Below are positions 1 to 10,100 of a stretch of DNA of 33,724 bases, piece after piece. The DNA comes from Halothiobacillus sp. 35-54-62 (GTDB lineage Bacteria > Pseudomonadota > Gammaproteobacteria > Halothiobacillales > Halothiobacillaceae), in contig NCFS01000010.1 of the NCBI GenBank assembly GCA_002281295.1, forward strand, positions 1 through 33,724, given 5' to 3'. The notes under the pieces were generated by a model that saw only the letters and a list, made by a program, of their open reading frames with translations, did no database searches and had not been told where the DNA came from. The translations under genes were made by a program, and so were the position numbers. Each line of letters starts with the position of its first letter. Position 1 is the first letter of the stretch.

Positions 1-152
1 GGTTCAGAATAGCCACTTATTCGCATAAACATGCGATTAGCGTAGGTAATCCGGCTCTGCGCATCGGTTTTAGTGACGATAAAATCATCGCCGCCTAAGC
101 TGATTTCACGACCCGTTGGCGCCGCTTTAATTAAGGTAAGCGAGCTTGTCAT
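1..152 (-). CDS. PAS-domain sensor protein, 5' end only
   Basis: The N-terminal 50 residues of a protein that runs off the left window edge; the start is the ATG at 152-150. The visible stretch contains DDFIVTKTDAQSRITYANRMF followed by ISGYSE, which matches the start of the PAS fold found in Aer-like energy-taxis receptors and in small stand-alone PAS proteins. PAS domains of this type often bind FAD or haem and sense redox state or oxygen. Whether a chemotaxis signalling, GGDEF or kinase domain follows cannot be seen. The gene has the same orientation as the upstream ugd cluster but sits about 107 bases beyond it, so it probably has its own promoter. No strong ribosome binding site is visible before the ATG. 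Confidence 0.8.
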   Translation of the reverse strand, partial: MTSSLTLIKAAPTGREISLGGDDFIVTKTDAQSRITYANRMFMRISGYSE

Positions 153-259
153 AGTTTTTCATCCTGATGCGTTTCATTTATAAAGTTATCGGCTAAGACT
201 GAATTAACTTGAATGGATCGCTGCGCGCTGAGGGCGAATAAAACGAACGGCCAAGCGCG

Positions 260-1606
260 CTAACCAGGCAAAATACTTAACCCCCGCCCAATGCCGTAAT
301 ACTGCCAGCCTTGCTCTGCCAATTGATGGGGATCGTACACATTGCGGCCATCAAATATTAATTTGGCTTTTAGCGTATTGGCCATGAGCTCAAAATCGGG
401 CGCGCGGAAGGCTTTCCATTCGGTGCACACAATTAACGCATCGGCATTTTTAAGGGCGGCATCGCGGGTGCCGCACAGGACTAAATCATCGCGTTGGCCA
501 TAAATGCGCTGGGTTTCTTCCATCGCTTCCGGATCAAAGGCTTGCACGAGGGCACCTGCCGCCCACAACGCTTCCATCACCTCGCGCGCGGGGGCGGCAC
601 GCATATCATCGGTATTGGGTTTAAAGGCCAAGCCCCACAGCGCAAAAGTTTTACCTGCCAATGCGGCTTTGCCGCCAAAATGACGTTCGATTAAATCAAT
701 AAGATGGGTTTTTTGGCGGTGATTAACCGCTTCAACTGCACTTAATAAAACGGCGTCGTAGCCCACGTCACGCGCGGTGCGATGCAACGCTTGCACATCT
801 TTGGGAAAGCACGAGCCCCCATATCCACAACCGGGGTAAATAAAGTGATAGCCAATGCGCGGGTCTGAGCCGATCCCGAGGCGCACTTGTTCGATATCGG
901 CCCCTAATCGTTCGGCTAAGTTGGCCAGTTCATTCATAAAGCTGATTTTGGTCGCCAACATGGCATTGGCGGCATATTTGGTGAGCTCCGCTGAGCGTAA
1001 ATCCATCACAATCATTCGATCATGGTTGCGATTAAAAGGCGCGTACAGTGCGCGCATTTTCTTTTCGCTCGCGCTATTACTGGTGCCAATCACGATGCGA
1101 TCGGGTTTCATAAAGTCGTTAACGGCGGCGCCTTCTTTCAAAAACTCGGGGTTAGATACCACATCAAAATCAAAATCAACCCCGCGTGCGTTTAGCTGTG
1201 CGGTGATTTCTCTGCGCACTTGATCGCCGGTGCCGACGGGGACGGTGGATTTATTCACCACAATTTTTGGCGCGCTCATCGCCGCGCCAATGGTGCGGGC
1301 AACGGCGCGCACATATTGCAAATCAGCCGAGCCATCTTCATCGGGGGGCGTGCCCACGGCAATAAATTGCACCGTGCCAAAGGCGACGGCCTCTTGGGTG
1401 TTGGTGGTAAATTGCAAGCGGCCTTGGGCGGTATTTTCTCGCACAATGGCCTCTAAACCCGGCTCAAAAATAGGGATAATGCCTTGTTTTAATTTATCAA
1501 TTTTATTTTGATCAATATCAGCGCATAGCACGCTATGGCCCACTTCAGCCAAGCAGGCGCCGGTCACCAGGCCTACATAACCTGTACCAAAAATGGTGAT
1601 TTTCAT
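260..1606 (-). CDS. ugd: UDP-glucose 6-dehydrogenase
   Basis: Oxidises UDP-glucose to UDP-glucuronate with two NAD+ per turnover in the cytoplasm, supplying uronic acid for exopolysaccharide, capsule or lipid A modification. The 448-aa product has the normal family length. The N-terminal Rossmann motif GTGYVGL is at residues 7-13, the central KSTVPVGT motif follows, and the catalytic cysteine is about residue 266 in [10 protein letters not shown]. The C-terminal UDP-binding half includes [16 protein letters not shown]. The ATG at 1606 lies 7 bases after the darP stop, so the gene is probably the last member of the long minus-strand cluster. No glycosyltransferase or capsule gene is visible nearby, so the pathway that uses the UDP-glucuronate is not shown. 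Confidence 0.96.
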   Translation of the reverse strand: MKITIFGTGYVGLVTGACLAEVGHSVLCADIDQNKIDKLKQGIIPIFEPGLEAIVRENTAQGRLQFTTNTQEAVAFGTVQFIAVGTPPDEDGSADLQYVRAVARTIGAAMSAPKIVVNKSTVPVGTGDQVRREITAQLNARGVDFDFDVVSNPEFLKEGAAVNDFMKPDRIVIGTSNSASEKKMRALYAPFNRNHDRMIVMDLRSAELTKYAANAMLATKISFMNELANLAERLGADIEQVRLGIGSDPRIGYHFIYPGCGYGGSCFPKDVQALHRTARDVGYDAVLLSAVEAVNHRQKTHLIDLIERHFGGKAALAGKTFALWGLAFKPNTDDMRAAPAREVMEALWAAGALVQAFDPEAMEETQRIYGQRDDLVLCGTRDAALKNADALIVCTEWKAFRAPDFELMANTLKAKLIFDGRNVYDPHQLAEQGWQYYGIGRGLSILPG

Positions 1607-1613
1607 GAATCAA

Positions 1614-2192
1614 CTACTCAGTTTCTTGTTCATTAATAGCGGGATTGGGTGTCATGCTGAGGGTATCGCGCACGAATCGAAACAATTCCCGAAAGTAACG
1701 CGGCGGTTTTTGCTCGGCCCGCTCTTTAGCCACCGCGCGCACTAATTGCCGCAAGGCTTGCACATCGCTGTGGGGATAGGCGGCAATAAAGGCGGTGACG
1801 GCGGTGTTTTCATCACTGAGCAGGCGATCGCGCCAGCGTTCACTCTCGTGTTGCAGCCGGATGTTGTGCGGCGCATCGGGGTCAATCCGTATAAATTCGG
1901 CCTCAATTGCCGCCACATCGTGCTGGCGCATTAATTTGCCGATGTATTGAAAATGCCGTTTGCGCGCGCCATGGGCGGTGATGCTGCGCGCCTCTTTTAA
2001 GCTGGCCTGCAAGGTTTCAGAGAGCGGGAAGGTTTTAAGCTGGGTCTCGGTGAGCTCGCTTAAGCGCTCACCAATATCGCGCGCGGCATGGGCATCGCGC
2101 TTGCGCTCGGTTTTGCTGATTTCTGCTGCCTCGACAACCGGCGTGTTAAGAAGCAGGGCTTTTTTTGCCCCAAAAAATCGGCGATCACTCAT
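1614..2192 (-). CDS. darP: Ribosome-associated protein DarP/YjgA (DUF615)
   Basis: A 192-aa homologue of YjgA, renamed DarP, which binds late 50S assembly intermediates and helps mature the peptidyl transferase centre. Family features seen are the ISKTERKRDA start of the conserved domain (about residues 25-34), a LSELTETQLKTFPL helix, the GARKRHFQYIGKLMRQ block (about 76-91), and a C-terminal RQLVRAVAKERAEQKPPRYFRELFRFVRD segment. The length matches the family, with a roughly 20-residue N-terminal extension before the domain. It lies 54 bases after glmS and 7 bases before ugd in the same direction. The family is essentially limited to Beta- and Gammaproteobacteria, which supports that placement of the host. 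Confidence 0.9.
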   Translation of the reverse strand: MSDRRFFGAKKALLLNTPVVEAAEISKTERKRDAHAARDIGERLSELTETQLKTFPLSETLQASLKEARSITAHGARKRHFQYIGKLMRQHDVAAIEAEFIRIDPDAPHNIRLQHESERWRDRLLSDENTAVTAFIAAYPHSDVQALRQLVRAVAKERAEQKPPRYFRELFRFVRDTLSMTPNPAINEQETE

Positions 2193-2246
2193 AAAAACAG
2201 ACTCTTAAATTCAGGCTCATAAAACTTGGGGTTCATTAAATTAGGC

Positions 2247-4103
2247 TCATTCTACCGTCACGGATTTGGCTAGGTTACGCGGCTGATCGACATCGGTCCC
2301 CTTCAGCACGGCCACATGGTAGGCCAATAATTGCAAGGGAATATTAAAAATGATGGGGGCAGAAATTCGCCCCACATGCGAGGTGACCGGCAGCACATGC
2401 AAGCGGGGCTCGGGCTCAATACCGGCGCGCTCATCGGCAAATACGAATAATTCGGCGCCCCGTGCGGCCACTTCACTCATGTTCGATTTTAATTTATCGA
2501 GTAAATCGTTTTGCGGGGCGATGGTAATTACCGGCATTTGCTCGTCAATTAACGCCAAAGGACCATGCTTAAGCTCGCCGGCAGGATAACCTTCGGCGTG
2601 AATATAACTAATCTCTTTAAGCTTTAATGCCCCTTCAAGCGCGATGGGATACATAACACCCCGCCCCAAAAATAAGGCGTGCTGCTTATCAACCAGCCGC
2701 TCGGCTAGGGCCAAAATCTCGGCATCATGGGTGAGTGCGTTTTGCGCTAATTGAGGGATTTTTTCTAAGCCCGCCACAATGCGCCGCTCATCGCCCTCGT
2801 TCAATCGCCCCTGAAGACGCCCGATAGCGAGCAACAGCAAGGCCAAGGATACCAATTGGGTGGAAAAGGCTTTGGTGGATGCCACCGAAATTTCAGGCCC
2901 CGCGTGGGTCATCAGCACCAAATCGGCCTCGCGCACCAGCGAGGATTCCGGTGCGTTACAAATGGCCAAGATGGGCATGCTCGGCATGCGTTGGCGCACC
3001 ATGCGTAACGCGGCCAGCGTATCGGCGGTTTCCCCCGATTGCGATAGCATCACAAGCAAGGTGCCCGCTTCTAACACGGGGTTGCGGTAATGAAACTCAG
3101 AGGACACCTCAACGGCAGCGGGCAGGCCCAAAATATCTTCAAACCAATAACGCGCCACCATGCCGGCGTGGTAACTCGTGCCGCAAGCCACAATTTGCAG
3201 CCGCTGAACATCGCGCAATACGGCTTCAGCGCCCACACCAAACGCGGCGGGCAGCACCCGCCCGTCACTGATGCGCCCCTCTAACGTATCGGCAATGGCG
3301 CGCGGCTGCTCGTGAATTTCTTTGAGCATAAAATGCTTGTAGCCGCCCCGATCGGCACTATCGGCCCGCTGGGTAGATTCAACGATTAAACGCGTCACCG
3401 CTTGCCCCAGGGCATCCACCACGGTGAACGCATCGCGCGTTAAAACAGCGCGATCGCCCTCGGCCAAATACACAAACCGCTGGGTGACCGGCAATAAAGC
3501 CAGCGCATCGGAGGCGGCAAATAGCTCACCAATGCCGACGCCGATCACAAGCGGGCTACCTTGTCGTGCCACAAAGAGCTGATCGGGCGCGTCGGTCACT
3601 AAAATGGCTAAGGCAAACGCCCCGTGCAACCGATTCAGCGTGGCATAAAAAGCCGGCTCAGGCGCTAGGCCGGCGGCTAGGTTTTGATCGAACAAATGCG
3701 CAATTACTTCCGTATCGGTATCCGATAAAAACACGCGGCCCGCTTGCTGTAGCTCGATACGCAGGCTGGCATGGTTTTCAATAATACCGTTGTGCACCAC
3801 CGCCACCCGCCCACCGGCCATGTGGGGATGGGCATTGCGTTCGGCCGGCACGCCGTGGGTGGCCCAACGGGTGTGCGCAATGCCAGAACAGCCTTGAAAA
3901 TCATTGGATTGTAAATTTTGCGCCGAAATTTGATCGGCCAAGGCTTGCACTTTGCCCACCGCCCGGCTGGCCGCAATTTGCCCTTGGGCATTGAGCACGG
4001 CCATACCGGCTGAATCGTAGCCTCGGTATTCGAGCCGGCGCAGGCCTTCCATTAAAATCGGCCACACCGGCCGCTGGCCAATGGCTGCAACTATCCCGCA
4101 CAT
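2247..4103 (-). CDS. glmS: Glutamine--fructose-6-phosphate aminotransferase (isomerising)
   Basis: Makes glucosamine-6-phosphate from fructose-6-phosphate and glutamine, the first committed step to UDP-GlcNAc for peptidoglycan and LPS. The 618-aa length is typical. The N-terminal MCGIVAAIG carries the class II amidotransferase nucleophile (Cys2, Cys1 after Met removal), followed by LRRLEYRGYDSAG and HTRWATHG. Two SIS sugar-isomerase domains follow: CGTSYHAG and LSQSGETADT in the first, and GRGVMYPIALEGALKLKEISY with EGYPAGELKHGPLALI in the second. The C-terminus DVDQPRNLAKSVTVE holds the conserved lysine of the active site. A GGAG ribosome binding site lies 7 bases before the ATG at 4103. The 53-base gap to hemL is too short for a glmS ribozyme, and glmU, its usual neighbour, is absent. 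Confidence 0.98.
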   Translation of the reverse strand: MCGIVAAIGQRPVWPILMEGLRRLEYRGYDSAGMAVLNAQGQIAASRAVGKVQALADQISAQNLQSNDFQGCSGIAHTRWATHGVPAERNAHPHMAGGRVAVVHNGIIENHASLRIELQQAGRVFLSDTDTEVIAHLFDQNLAAGLAPEPAFYATLNRLHGAFALAILVTDAPDQLFVARQGSPLVIGVGIGELFAASDALALLPVTQRFVYLAEGDRAVLTRDAFTVVDALGQAVTRLIVESTQRADSADRGGYKHFMLKEIHEQPRAIADTLEGRISDGRVLPAAFGVGAEAVLRDVQRLQIVACGTSYHAGMVARYWFEDILGLPAAVEVSSEFHYRNPVLEAGTLLVMLSQSGETADTLAALRMVRQRMPSMPILAICNAPESSLVREADLVLMTHAGPEISVASTKAFSTQLVSLALLLLAIGRLQGRLNEGDERRIVAGLEKIPQLAQNALTHDAEILALAERLVDKQHALFLGRGVMYPIALEGALKLKEISYIHAEGYPAGELKHGPLALIDEQMPVITIAPQNDLLDKLKSNMSEVAARGAELFVFADERAGIEPEPRLHVLPVTSHVGRISAPIIFNIPLQLLAYHVAVLKGTDVDQPRNLAKSVTVE

Positions 4104-4156
4104 AAAAAATCTCCATCCTGAGCGCTAGGCTGGTTTATTGAGCCCATGATTTGGGG

Positions 4157-5434
4157 TTAAAGCGTGCCAAACACCGATTCTGCGTGCGCAAGGGTGGCGT
4201 GAATATCGGCCTCGGTATGTGCCATAGACACAAAACCCGCCTCGTAGGCGGATGGCGCCAAATAAACCCCTGCGGCCAACATGCCATGAAAAAAGCGGTT
4301 AAATGCGGCCGTATCGCATTGGGTGGCCGCCGCAAAGCTTGTGACCGGATGCTCGGTGAAAAACAAACCAAACATGCCGCCGGCTTGCTGAGCCACTACC
4401 GGCACGCCGGCCGATGCGCCGGCTGCGACTAAACCCGTGCACAACAGGGTGGTTTTAGCGGTTAATTGATCATAAAAACCGGGGGCTCGCAGTAATTCCA
4501 AGGTGGCTAAGCCTGCGGCCATGGCCACAGGATTGCCCGATAAGGTGCCCGCCTGATACACCGGCCCCAATGGGGAGATGTGTTCCATAAGGGCGCGCTT
4601 GCCGCCAAACGCGCCCACGGGCATGCCGCCGCCAATAATTTTGCCCAAGGTTGTAAGATCGGGCGTGATGCCGTACTGCGCTTGCGCGCCCCCCAAGGCC
4701 ACCCGAAAACCGGTCATCACTTCATCAAAAATAAGCACCGCGCCAAACTCATCGCACACGGCGCGCAAACCTTCTAAAAAGCCCGGCACGGGGGGAATGC
4801 AATTCATATTACCCGCGACGGGCTCTACGATAATGGCCGCGATTTCATGCCCGATTTGGGCGAAGGTTTCTCGCACCTGCTCAATATTATTGTATTCGAG
4901 CGTTAGGGTGAGCTCGGCCAAGGCCTTGGGCACGCCGGGGGAGCTTGGCACGCCAAAGGTGAGCGCACCTGAGCCGGCTTTTACCAGCAAAGAATCGGAA
5001 TGGCCGTGGTAATTGCCTTCAAATTTAACGATTTTATCGCGGCCGGTATAGCCGCGCGCCAAGCGAATGGCGCTCATCGTCGCCTCGGTGCCCGATGAGG
5101 TGAGCCGCACCATCTCAATTGAGGGCATAATCGCGCAAATGGCATCCGCCATATGGGTTTCTGCCACGGTGGGCGCGCCGTAGGATAACCCGCGCAATGC
5201 CGCTTCGCGAACCGCCTCAATAACCACCGGATGCGCATGGCCTAAAATCATAGGCCCCCAAGAGCCCACATAATCAATATAGCGTTGATCGTTTTCATCC
5301 CAAAAATACGCGCCCGCCGCGCGCTGAACAAACACCGGATCCCCGCCCACCGAACGAAACGCCCGCACGGGTGAATTCACCCCACCGGGGATATGCCGCT
5401 GAGCCGCCGCAAATAAATGGTGATTACTGGACAT
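4157..5434 (-). CDS. hemL: Glutamate-1-semialdehyde 2,1-aminomutase
   Basis: PLP-dependent enzyme that converts glutamate-1-semialdehyde to 5-aminolevulinate, the second step of the C5 route to haem and sirohaem. The 425-aa product has the family hallmarks: [13 protein letters not shown] near the N-terminus, [20 protein letters not shown] for cofactor phosphate binding, [16 protein letters not shown] (the gating loop region), the DEVMTGFR motif, and the Schiff-base lysine at residue 265 in [18 protein letters not shown]. The ATG at 5434 is preceded by GGAG. It sits 30 bases after thiE, and the pairing of thiE with hemL is a recurrent gammaproteobacterial arrangement. No other haem gene is in the window. 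Confidence 0.98.
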   Translation of the reverse strand: MSSNHHLFAAAQRHIPGGVNSPVRAFRSVGGDPVFVQRAAGAYFWDENDQRYIDYVGSWGPMILGHAHPVVIEAVREAALRGLSYGAPTVAETHMADAICAIMPSIEMVRLTSSGTEATMSAIRLARGYTGRDKIVKFEGNYHGHSDSLLVKAGSGALTFGVPSSPGVPKALAELTLTLEYNNIEQVRETFAQIGHEIAAIIVEPVAGNMNCIPPVPGFLEGLRAVCDEFGAVLIFDEVMTGFRVALGGAQAQYGITPDLTTLGKIIGGGMPVGAFGGKRALMEHISPLGPVYQAGTLSGNPVAMAAGLATLELLRAPGFYDQLTAKTTLLCTGLVAAGASAGVPVVAQQAGGMFGLFFTEHPVTSFAAATQCDTAAFNRFFHGMLAAGVYLAPSAYEAGFVSMAHTEADIHATLAHAESVFGTL

Positions 5435-5464
5435 AACAACTCCAAAAACTAAAAATTCGATAAC

Positions 5465-6139
5465 TTAAAAATCACGCGCATCCGATCGGTTTTTATCCGA
5501 CATAAGCGCCGCAAACGCATGGGCCGCGGCGGGAATATCTTGCGCGGCAAAAACGGCTGAAATAACCGCCAGCATATCGGCGCCTGCCGCTAACAGTGGG
5601 GGGGCGTTCTCTGGCGTAATACCGCCAATCGCACAGAGCGGCACATGCAGCTCTGCCCGCGCCCGCGCCAATAGCGCCGGGGTTGCCGGCACGGCATGGG
5701 GTTTAGTTTTGCTGGGGTAAAAAGCGCCAAACGCCACATAATCGGCACCGGCGCGCACGGCTTGCTCTGCTAACGCAAAATCGTTGTAGCAAGACGCCCC
5801 AATAAGAGCGCCCGGACCCAGCTTGGCCCGCGCGGCGGCAATGGCGCCATCTTCCCGCCCCAAATGCACCCCATCGGCGCCCACGGCCAGTGCCAGTGCC
5901 ACATCATCGTTAATTAAAAACAGCACATTGTGCGCCAAGGTTAACGCCCGCAGTGCGCTCGCTTCAGCCAGGCGGCGCTCAAAATCGGCTGATTTATCGC
6001 GGTACTGCACAATGCGCGCGCCGCCTTTAATCGCCTGCCCCACCGCCTGCACCAAGGCCGTTCGCTGGGTGCTTACGGTATCGGTAATCACATACAAGCC
6101 CCAAAGCTTGGTTTGATTGACTGATTTATTTTGCCTCAT
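5465..6139 (-). CDS. thiE: Thiamine-phosphate synthase
   Basis: Joins HMP-pyrophosphate and HET-phosphate to give thiamine phosphate. The 224-aa TIM-barrel protein shows GLYVITD at the start of strand 1, GGARIVQYRDK (substrate diphosphate contacts), FLINDDVALALAVGADGVHLG, the flexible-loop region IGASCYNDFALAEQAVRAGADYVAFGAFYPSKTK, and the phosphate-binding IGGI plus ADMLAVISAVF. The start codon overlaps the glk stop by 4 bases, and no independent ribosome binding site is seen, so translation is probably coupled to glk. No TPP riboswitch precedes it and no thiD, thiG or thiC gene is nearby, so thiamine control must act elsewhere or not on this gene. Confidence 0.96.
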   Translation of the reverse strand: MRQNKSVNQTKLWGLYVITDTVSTQRTALVQAVGQAIKGGARIVQYRDKSADFERRLAEASALRALTLAHNVLFLINDDVALALAVGADGVHLGREDGAIAAARAKLGPGALIGASCYNDFALAEQAVRAGADYVAFGAFYPSKTKPHAVPATPALLARARAELHVPLCAIGGITPENAPPLLAAGADMLAVISAVFAAQDIPAAAHAFAALMSDKNRSDARDF

Positions 6140-7182
6140 ACAAGGCGCGCCTGTGCCAATTGTGCCGCACCTTTTAAGGCCAGATCAGGATCGCTCACCA
6201 CCCAGACGGGAATGTGTTTTAGCAAGGGGGCAAAACGCCCTTTATCTAAAAACCCCTGCATAAATTCTCGCTGCATAAAGGGCAAAATATGCCCCGCAAT
6301 GGCACCGGCCACAAACACCCCGCCCATAGGCAAGGATTTAAGTGCCAAGTTGCCGGCCTCTGCGCCATAAATTCGTGCAAAAAGGCGGCAGGCAATCTCG
6401 CTTAAGGCATCACTGCCCGCGACCGCTTGGGCGGTAATTTCGGCGCTTTTATCTGGGCAATTGGCTAAGCGCGCCTGCATGTGGGCGGTTTCAACGGCCA
6501 GCATCTGAATTTTTGCAAATTCGTATAAATCGACAAAGCCTTTGCCGCATAAAATGCGCTCATAGCTCACATGGCCATCCAACTTTGCCCGCAAATAAGC
6601 CCACAACTCACTTTCCAGCGCGCTATTGGGGGCAAAATCACTATGCCCGCCCTCGGTTGGCATGGGGTGGTGGCGTGTGCCATCAAAATAAAATAAGGCC
6701 TCGCCCAAGCCCGTTCCGGCGGCAATAACCGCCACATGCCCGGCGCTCACGCCACTTATCGCGCGGGAAGGCACCCGTGCAAAGGGGTTAAGCGCAACTT
6801 TAGCGGGTGCCGGGGCAAAAATGGCCGCGGTACCACTGGCCACTAAATCATTGGCAAATACGACAGGGATGCCCCCCAGCTGCGCCGATAATTCTGCGCT
6901 ATCGAGCGTCCAAGGCAAATTGGTGGCCTTAACCTGTTGCGCCCCCACGGCGCCGCTAATGGGGCCTGCAATACCAAAACCGGCGGCGGCAATGGCGGGC
7001 AAACCTTGGGGCATTTGCGGGGCGAGGGCTTGGTGGGCTTGGTGCAAAAAGTCGGTTAATAACTCGCTGAAATTGGCAACGCAAGCACTGTCATAACGCT
7101 GCTGCCAGAGCACGCGCGGCTCGGCAAGTACGCGCAAGGCGAGCAAGGTTTTAGTGCCGCCGATATCACCTGCTAAAATCAT
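6136..7182 (-). CDS. glk: Glucokinase (Glk family)
   Basis: ATP-dependent phosphorylation of glucose to glucose-6-phosphate in the cytoplasm. The 348-aa product is of the bacterial Glk family (Pfam Glucokinase), slightly longer than the E. coli enzyme. Seen are the phosphate-1 ATP motif GDIGGTKTLLALR at residues 5-17, FGIAGPISG, the sugar-binding FANDLVASG, AGTGLGEALFY for phosphate-2, the PTEGGHSDFAP motif typical of Glk, and VFVAGAIAGHILPF near the C-terminus. The ATG at 7182 has a strong GGGAGG ribosome binding site about 8 bases upstream. It lies 14 bases behind the phosphorylase-kinase-like gene, a context that suggests a shared role in glucose or glucan use. Confidence 0.95.
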   Translation of the reverse strand: MILAGDIGGTKTLLALRVLAEPRVLWQQRYDSACVANFSELLTDFLHQAHQALAPQMPQGLPAIAAAGFGIAGPISGAVGAQQVKATNLPWTLDSAELSAQLGGIPVVFANDLVASGTAAIFAPAPAKVALNPFARVPSRAISGVSAGHVAVIAAGTGLGEALFYFDGTRHHPMPTEGGHSDFAPNSALESELWAYLRAKLDGHVSYERILCGKGFVDLYEFAKIQMLAVETAHMQARLANCPDKSAEITAQAVAGSDALSEIACRLFARIYGAEAGNLALKSLPMGGVFVAGAIAGHILPFMQREFMQGFLDKGRFAPLLKHIPVWVVSDPDLALKGAAQLAQARLV

Positions 7183-7196
7183 TAAACCGCCTCCCT

Positions 7197-10100
7197 TTAT
7201 GACTCATTGACGATTAATGCCCGATGCTCGCCCATGCCCAGCAAAGTTTCAAGCGCCTCGGTCACATAATAAGCAACCTGATGTGGCGGGCGTAGATAAA
7301 ACGCTTTCCAGGCTTGATCGCGCACTTCATCGTAACTGGCATGGCCATCACGCTGCCCCTGACACCAAGCAAGGCGCACGGCATGGCCGATGAGCACATC
7401 AATAATTAAGGCATCTTGAACGCACAAACCGGGATTTTTTTCCGTAATGTGGATTAAGGTTTGCAAGCCTTCGATGACCAGCTGGCGATATTCGGGGGCG
7501 GCGATACGATTTAAAATGTGCTCGATGGTGAGGGCGAAGTTTTTCTCGCCCGCCGTGGTTTGGCTGCGCCAAACGGCACAATCGAGCGCGTTGCGCGCGT
7601 TATAGCGATCGCCAATCACAAGCGCAGGCGCGTGCGCCATAAGCCCCCATACCCCGCGATAAAAATCCTCAGGCAAGCGCCCAATAGCCCCTTCGATCAT
7701 GCGCCATTGCAACCAATCGGCCGAGGCGGGCAACGGGTCATCTTCGGCTCGGAATACCAAGGCATCTAAATTCGCGGAGCCATCGGCCAATCGCAGCGAT
7801 TCAAGCCGCGAAGCGCCTTCTTTCCAGGCGAGGGCTTCACGCAATTTAAGGCTAATCACGCTGGGCGCTTGTTCCATTAACCAATCGAACGCTACACCCG
7901 GCGCCACACCGCCCGCCCGGGCTGAAAGCGCAATAAGGGTTTGTAATAAAGGACCGATGCGCAAGGTAATCACATCGATAAACAAGGCCGGATCGGAGCG
8001 AATCCATCCGCCCAAATGCACAATCAGCTCTTGGGTCAGAATGCGTTCTCGCGGATCATCACCGCAAAACTGTTTAATGCGATTTAAAATCTCGCCGTTA
8101 GATAATGGCTCAACAATCAAGGCCTTGCTCGTGTACGAGCGCCCCACCGCCAGCCGTTTTTGCCGTACCAGTAAATCCATGAGCGCGACTTCAAGATACG
8201 CATCCACTTTGCCCAAAAGCTCTGCCGTGCGGCGCATAACCCCCCAAGCGCGAGCCTGTTGTGCTTGGCGAAACACGCCTTCAAGCAAGTCGGTGAGTGG
8301 GGTTGTGCGCCCGGTGCCATCGCTTAAAGCGACCGTGTGGCCGCCATGGCGCCGTACTAACTCAGTTAAAATAGTTAAGCGTTGCGTGCTATCGAGCGTG
8401 GTGGCTAATTTCACCATGAGCGCGGCATCGGTATCGGATTCTTGTATATGAACCTTAAGCGCATCCGGCTCGGTATTCATCTGAACCGGGCGCAAAGGTG
8501 CCCGCAGAGCCCAGCCCATCATCTCACCCGGCAGGCGAATATGGTGCGCGCGGGTGACGAGCGATTCCACCCGATCTAAATGCACCGGCACCCCTGCAAC
8601 CGTGCCACGCATGAGCTCATCGCGCAAAAAGCTCAGCAAAACCACAAAATCGGGCGAGGGCAACATCCATTCGCTAATCATCAAGGTGAGAATCGGCCGC
8701 CCCGGTTGCTGCCAATACCGATGAAGATAGGCAATGGTCGAACGGAGTTCTTGCACCAAGAGCGCTAAATCTTGCGTGAGGTAAAAATCATCGGTATCAA
8801 ATAGTTGCGGCACAATCAGCCATTGTTCACCGTCGATCTCATACACTTTGGCTGTGCTCAACCCCAGCACGCGCCGGCGGGGGCGCCCTGTTAACCCCAA
8901 GCGGGCATTGGCGCCTAAATCCACCAGGTTTTCGACTAAAGCGCGCACCGAACCCACGCGAACTTTCGATTGTCCCAAAACCATGTGTAAATCTGATCCC
9001 ATGCCCGTGAGCGCGGCATCCACGGCCGGGGTTTCTGCAATGAGCGCTACCGATACCGCCCGAGTAATTGCCTGCCCACCCGCCTGATGCCGCCGATTAA
9101 CGGGATCGAGATCATTCACGCCAAGGGCATCCATCAACAACAAACGCCCCAAAACCCATAAACTTTGTGCCCAAACCAGCGGCTGGTTATCGTTCGGGCT
9201 GCGATCGGCACTGCCCGGGTTACGCCGCTCTTCAGCCACATCCTCTGCGGTAACAAAATAGAGCTCGGGCAATAAAAATTGCCCGCCGCGTGACAGTGCC
9301 ACCCGTTGCAGCTGTTGATTGACCGCCAGTGCCGCCGCGTGATCGCCCGCAAACAGATGATTAATGAGCTGATAGGTATAAAACAACGGCCATTCGGATT
9401 CGATATGGGCAAATTTCTCCAATTCATCCGGCTCGTAATGCAATTTATGCTCGTCTTCCAACGTGGTTTGATGCCCATCTCGCAGGAATCGTTTGCAACC
9501 ATAGCGGCCGGTTAATTTTCCCCGGATGGCCGCATCCACCGTTTTGACTTTATCTGCATCGCGCACCGCAAAGGCGGGAAACCCAATCACCGATAACAAC
9601 GCAGAATCAACTTCTTTCGAGCCCGATTCACGCGGTAAGAGGGCGTTCAGCGTCATTTCTGTGCGCGCAATATCATCCGCCAACACAAAAACACGGCTGG
9701 CATCATCGCCATCGCCGCCGAATAAATCAAAACCATTAACCGCCTGCAACGCGGCCAAGACCATGCCAAGCGAGCTTGCATTAAGCTCGCGTTGACCATG
9801 ATTAATTTTATTGCCACGCTCCCAAATGCCGTAATCGGGCGTGGCGTAGGCACGCGATAAATACCAAACCAAATTTTGAATGAAATCCACTTCATCTCGG
9901 CTGGCAATAATGCGCAAGCCGCTTAACGTCATTTGCACCAGCATGAGCACAAATAATGAGGTGGCATCCAGCTGCAAATGCCCCCAAGCATCATCGCCCA
10001 CCACGGCAAGGCCGGTCGCCGTATCGTATTTAGCGTGCAGGGCATCGGTGGGCTTTTGGGTGCGCTTAAATCGCTCGACCCGATCCGACTGGCGCATCAT

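Noticed and set aside
223-260. GCGCGCT/AGCGCGC inverted repeat after ugd as a terminator
   Set aside because: The loop is long (about 24 bases) and no T run follows on the minus strand, so it does not qualify as an intrinsic terminator.
1990-2192. Sigma-54 or cyanobacterial origin suggested by GCGATCGC copies
   Set aside because: The gene set (darP, mreBCD, hslO, gatCAB with hemL, OprC) is proteobacterial, so the octamer alone is not evidence of a cyanobacterial source.
4104-4156. Possible glmS ribozyme before glmS
   Set aside because: The spacer is only 53 bases and shows just a ribosome binding site; the ribozyme would need much more.
4578-5012. A 144-codon plus-strand open frame
   Set aside because: Antisense shadow of hemL with low-complexity composition.
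6136-6139. Possible TPP riboswitch before thiE
   Set aside because: thiE overlaps glk by 4 bases, leaving no leader.
7699-8451. A 250-codon plus-strand open frame
   Set aside because: It lies wholly antisense to the phosphorylase-kinase-like gene, and its composition (Ser, Arg and Pro rich) is what the complement of that gene would give.
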